Source of the DNA: Euptelea pleiosperma
Lineage: Eukaryota > Streptophyta > Magnoliopsida > Ranunculales > Eupteleaceae
Direction: 5' to 3'
Length of the DNA stretch: 64,000 nt
Assembly (NCBI GenBank): GCA_035048495.1
Contig: CM068552.1
Location: 19,098,154-19,162,153, forward strand
Part shown: positions 60,719-64,000 of the stretch, in pieces
How the letters are laid out: every line of letters begins with the position of its first letter
Numbering within the stretch: the first letter of the stretch is position 1
Position numbers and translations under genes: made by a program
Notes under the pieces: generated by a model
The model's database searches: none
What the model was told of the DNA's origin: nothing
What the model saw: only the letters and a program-made list of their open reading frames with translations

Positions 60719-60843
60719 CAGGTGGACCCCCATTCTATGTAAAGACCTTGGTTCTGGTGATCCATGCGGAAAGGCAAATTGTTCGATCTCCGGCGCTTGG
60801 ATAAGTGAACCAAGAACCTTACATAGAATGTGGACACCCTTTA
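60719..60843 (+). ncRNA. Type C MIR-like hairpin, copy C5
   Basis: Matches C4 and keeps CCTTGGTTCTGG in the 5' arm where C4 has CCTTGTTTCTGG, so pairing with CCAAGAACC is better here. The 3' block is TAGAATGTGGACACCCTTTA. Confidence 0.5.
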
Positions 60844-60852
60844 GTTCTACGT

Positions 60853-61124
60853 GTTCGATTGCAACCTTGATCTTGGTTCTGGCAATCTGCCACCAGTTTC
60901 TTGGTTTGGGTATAAAAACTTTTTATAATGTGTAGATTTTTTTTGGTGAGAGTGAGAAATTTTGTGAGAGACTTTGGCTTTTGGGCGTTGGAAAAGCTCT
61001 TCGTTGAAGAAGCTTGTACGCCTTGTAATTTTGTGATCTCCATAATGAAAAAGAAGACTCCTTTATTGTTGCCCGTGGACGTAGGCATACTGCCGCACCA
61101 CGTAAATATTTGTGTCCACATGTT

Positions 61125-61158
<34 letters not shown>

Positions 61159-61270
61159 ATTATTTTATTTACTTTTCTTCTTGTATATCCGGTTGTGTGT
61201 GCTTCGTTTTTCTCAACATTACTGACTCTAGAGAAAATCCATTACCAGAAGGTAGTGTGTAATTATCACT
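60853..61270 (+). mobile_element. Copia-type LTR fragment with 30-base T run, unit 5
   Basis: Same LTR fragment as unit 4; the T run before GCATTATTTTATTTAC is 30 bases (61127-61156) compared with six in unit 4. Confidence 0.6.
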
Positions 61271-61866
61271 GTTCCCTACATTGATAATATGATCCCATAT
61301 ATACATGGTAACGACAATAAACAAGGTAGAGTGGAAAATCTCACCTAAAACTCAAACAACAATGAGGATTTGAATTATTCATTAGTAATAATTGACATCT
61401 CTGCTTACAATCTATTGACCGTCCAATGAATGATTCACCTCTTTGATGATCCATAACTTAATAAATTTCGATGACGATCTCATATATCTCATTCTTTTCA
61501 AAATGATTGCTTGGTAGTGTAAGATGTCACCCATTGAATGTTTTCTTTGTTTTGTTTTTGGAAGGCAAACCATTAAATGTTGGGTTCCACCCATAGAGAC
61601 AAGCTCCAAATTGCCCTAATTAAGAAGTCAATACTGAATCAACATAATGTTTGGGATTTTTTATCTATTTTATGGCCAATCTAAAGACCACTGCCTAGGG
61701 TCTCAGGCATGGAAATGTACTCTGGACTGCAGATCTTATAATTGGACATGGAAATCCCTTATAGATTAGAGCATATGAGACAAGTTCAGATGAAATACCG
61801 AAGGTTAGGCAGTTCAGCAAATGCATTGGATCCAAAATATACAAAAAACGACAAAGAATGTAGGAC

Positions 61867-62030
61867 AATGCTCACAAGTTCTTCTTCAAAGAACTACTTT
61901 GCCTACAATGCTGGCTCCATCTCTGCATAAATTTCTTCCATTGTTATTCTCTTCTCCCTTTATCAGATGGCATGATAGAAAACAGCATCCTGCTACAAAT
62001 AGCATTCTTCCTATTAATAGTGTCGACCCA
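61867..62030 (+). repeat. Module M, second copy in unit 5
   Basis: Nearly identical to 28138-28305, with two or three substitutions. Confidence 0.6.
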
Positions 62031-63471
62031 TAACAGATTTCCTACAGGGATATATACCCAACATAAACAAGACCATTCTTACGATCTCCTTCTAAAATCC
62101 TTGATCTAATCCAGAACATCAACATCACTCTTGAAGATCTTTATGATCATGAGAAGTTATTGCCATGGTGTACAGCAACAGGCTAGGTAATGTTTTTTTC
62201 TCCAGAACGTGATCTACATTCCACGAGCTTTTTGCTCCACTGACACTACTGGAAAAAAAGAGAAAAAGAACACAAGAAAGGTCAATGAAAACAATCATCG
62301 AGCATCCTAACAATCATCGAGAAATAGCAGTCCCCTTAAGGGAGGCTAGAACTCCAACATATAGCATCTTGAAGGGCATCAAGTAAATTAGACAATGAAA
62401 ATGGTTGTAGATGTGGAAAAGACAAGAGTCGATAACTCAAACACTAACCACAGCAATAGTCAGATCGGTAGCTACAAGCTTAATTGACTCATGGCGGCCC
62501 ATCTGATGAAGAAATCAGCAAAATAACAATCAGATGGAATAAGGGCAAATATTTGCCCCATCCTAATAATGAAGTTGAAAAAGACGCTTATGTCCTTAAT
62601 TACTAGTAAACTAATTAACACACAAACGGAAGCCTCTAACACTACCCCTCAAGCTAGAGCACACGTTCATGGCTTGGAAGCTGAAAATAATAGAACAAAC
62701 CCAATCTCTTCCTAATCAAAGGGTACAACAATCTCTTATAGTTACCATTTCCCTCACAAAACTGGAATTGGCTTCTTCGTGCTTTTTTCATTAATGGGAA
62801 ACTAGATCCAAAGCAATCCAGGTTGCAGCTTAAATGTCTCATAACATCTTCATGGGAAGATGGACCTCAACACCGTCTCACTTAACATATTTTTAAACAA
62901 AAACCATAAAACTCAAAACAGCCGCAGTTCCTAGTAATATACAATGAAAATAGAAAAGCTAAAATCAAACTTCAATTGCAGAAAGTGTAGAAGAACAAGG
63001 ACTAACATGGAACCCACAAACTTTTCATAAAGAGAAGATAAAAAAAAGGAAGGACAACAAATCTATAATATATTGGGCTTCCAAAAAAAAAACCCACAAA
63101 AGCAATCAGCTTTCCAAACTAAACGTTTCAAGCTCAAATCTGCCAATACATCCTGTTAAACCTTAGCTTAATATTAAATTTATTTCAAAAAACACCCCTA
63201 TTTCAACTCCTTCAGGTGCAGGGATGTGCTTGTGCCTCAGACATCTAGAAAGCGCCATGTCAAACACCGATACACACATCTTGTCATTGTTACGTAGCTT
63301 TAAAACTAAAAATTTAAGGTCTGTTAAAAATACTGAAAATGGCACAGATTACACATGCGCACCACCCAGCAACTTTGAGAAATTCATCTTTTTTGCTTTA
63401 CAAAAATGTCTTGGCCAATAAGTCATAGCTTGAAATTCATGTGTTAGATGAAAAGATGCGTGAGAGACAAG

Positions 63472-63733
63472 GAATCAGAGTATTCGAGGGCAAACAAGCA
63501 AATTTGCAGGCCATAGTTCTTAACATCAAGGGGATGATGTTTCTTATCCTGTTTGCAGGGGCTTATTGTTCGGTGGGGTCTTCTTTGAACTTGGGACGGC
63601 AGTTAGTCGGGTTTGTGTTTTATTTGTGTTTTTGTAACCTTTGCTTTCTGTAGGTCAGCTCGACCTCTTTAGCTCAATCCTGCTATTTCTTGGCAATTGG
63701 CCCCAATAAAATTTATACTTATAAAAAAAAAAT
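63472..63733 (+). mobile_element. LINE 3' end, orthologous copy in unit 5
   Basis: Same insertion as 6258-6535 and 29725-29984, with GAGACAAGG at 63463-63471 and 63734-63742. Shares with unit 4 the internal loss relative to unit 1, so units 4 and 5 are closest relatives here. Confidence 0.8.
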
Positions 63734-64000
63734 GAGACAAGGTTACTCTAGTTATTATTTGTATCCAAACTGTCTTTCATCACTTCTGAGGCTGTTTTAC
63801 TAGATTTGACCAAGTGATGTAGGACAAACAGAAGTTCAATAAGGCCTAGGTTTAGAAAATCGTAATTAAGGGTGCACAGGGTTGTAGGGGTTAAGAAAGA
63901 GTAATCAGGGCCTGGTTTGATTGAGAATAAGGTGTAAGATTTGGGGTTATAGTTGGGTAAGATAATGTAGAATTATGGGGCTGGATTAAGGGCTGAACAT

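Larger units (their letters stand above)
58148..64000 (+). repeat. Segmental repeat unit 5
   Basis: Nearly the same content as unit 4: TATA box, hairpins A5, B5 and C5, the palindrome, LTR fragment, module M and first LINE. The window ends at GGGCTGAACAT (63990-64000), the left target copy of the second LINE in units 1 and 4. The proximal 200 bp match unit 2. Confidence 0.8.

Noticed and set aside
1..64000. CRISPR arrays, tRNA or rRNA genes
   Set aside because: No regular spacer-repeat array and no tRNA or rRNA signature was seen; periodic repeats here are explained by transposons and segmental duplication.

Overview
This is plant nuclear DNA, most likely from a flowering plant. The signs are degenerate LTR retrotransposon pieces, LINE 3' ends with poly(A) and target duplications, MITE and hAT ends, a large CACTA (En/Spm) transposon, GT-AG introns and CTATAAATA-type TATA boxes. 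I cannot name the species. Nothing indicates bacterial, organellar or viral DNA, and there is no intact ordinary protein-coding gene outside the transposon.

Layout. Bases 1-1510 are AT-rich LTR-like sequence. From about 1508 the window is built from five diverged copies of a 4-6 kb segmental repeat: unit 1 at 1508-7240, unit 2 at 7241-11460, unit 3 at 17331-21660, unit 4 at 24247-30493 and unit 5 at 58148-64000. Units 2 and 3 are separated by 11461-17330, which holds a MITE, a reverse-strand Ty1/copia-type LTR whose U3 carries repeated ATCGAT boxes, and a second LTR-like block related to bases 1-1110. Units 3 and 4 are separated by a LINE 3' end and AT-rich DNA. Units 4 and 5 are separated by a 25.6 kb CACTA composite (30494-56124) and a rearranged junction (56125-58147).

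The units are not ordinary gene duplicates. Each carries one to three imperfect 105-130 nt fold-back hairpins of one family (called A, B and C here). Type A lies at a fixed distance (about 120-125 nt) downstream of a CTATAAATA box in four of five units, and all five type A copies keep an identical 20-nt block in the 3' arm. This arrangement (TATA box, short leader, long imperfect stem, one conserved arm) resembles a plant MIR gene cluster. I do not recognise the family, and it is the best candidate for an undescribed system here. Type B and C hairpins lie just upstream of a copia-like LTR fragment. LINE insertions shared by units 1, 4 and 5, with empty sites in unit 3, give a relative history of the array.

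The CACTA composite is a giant inverted repeat. Both outer ends are the same CACTACTACAC terminus and both arms carry TNP2 transposase genes pointing inward. The left arm (7.4 kb) breaks off inside TNP2. The right arm (10.0 kb) continues inward into the rest of TNP2 and a second gene for a Transposase_24-like/DUF8039/Ulp1-type protease protein. The centre contains at least two captured host-gene fragments: a precisely bounded exon of a CSLC-type glycan synthase and a piece resembling a plant TTYH-like membrane protein. Several stop codons are C-to-T (or G-to-A) changes relative to the other arm, as expected of methylation-driven decay.
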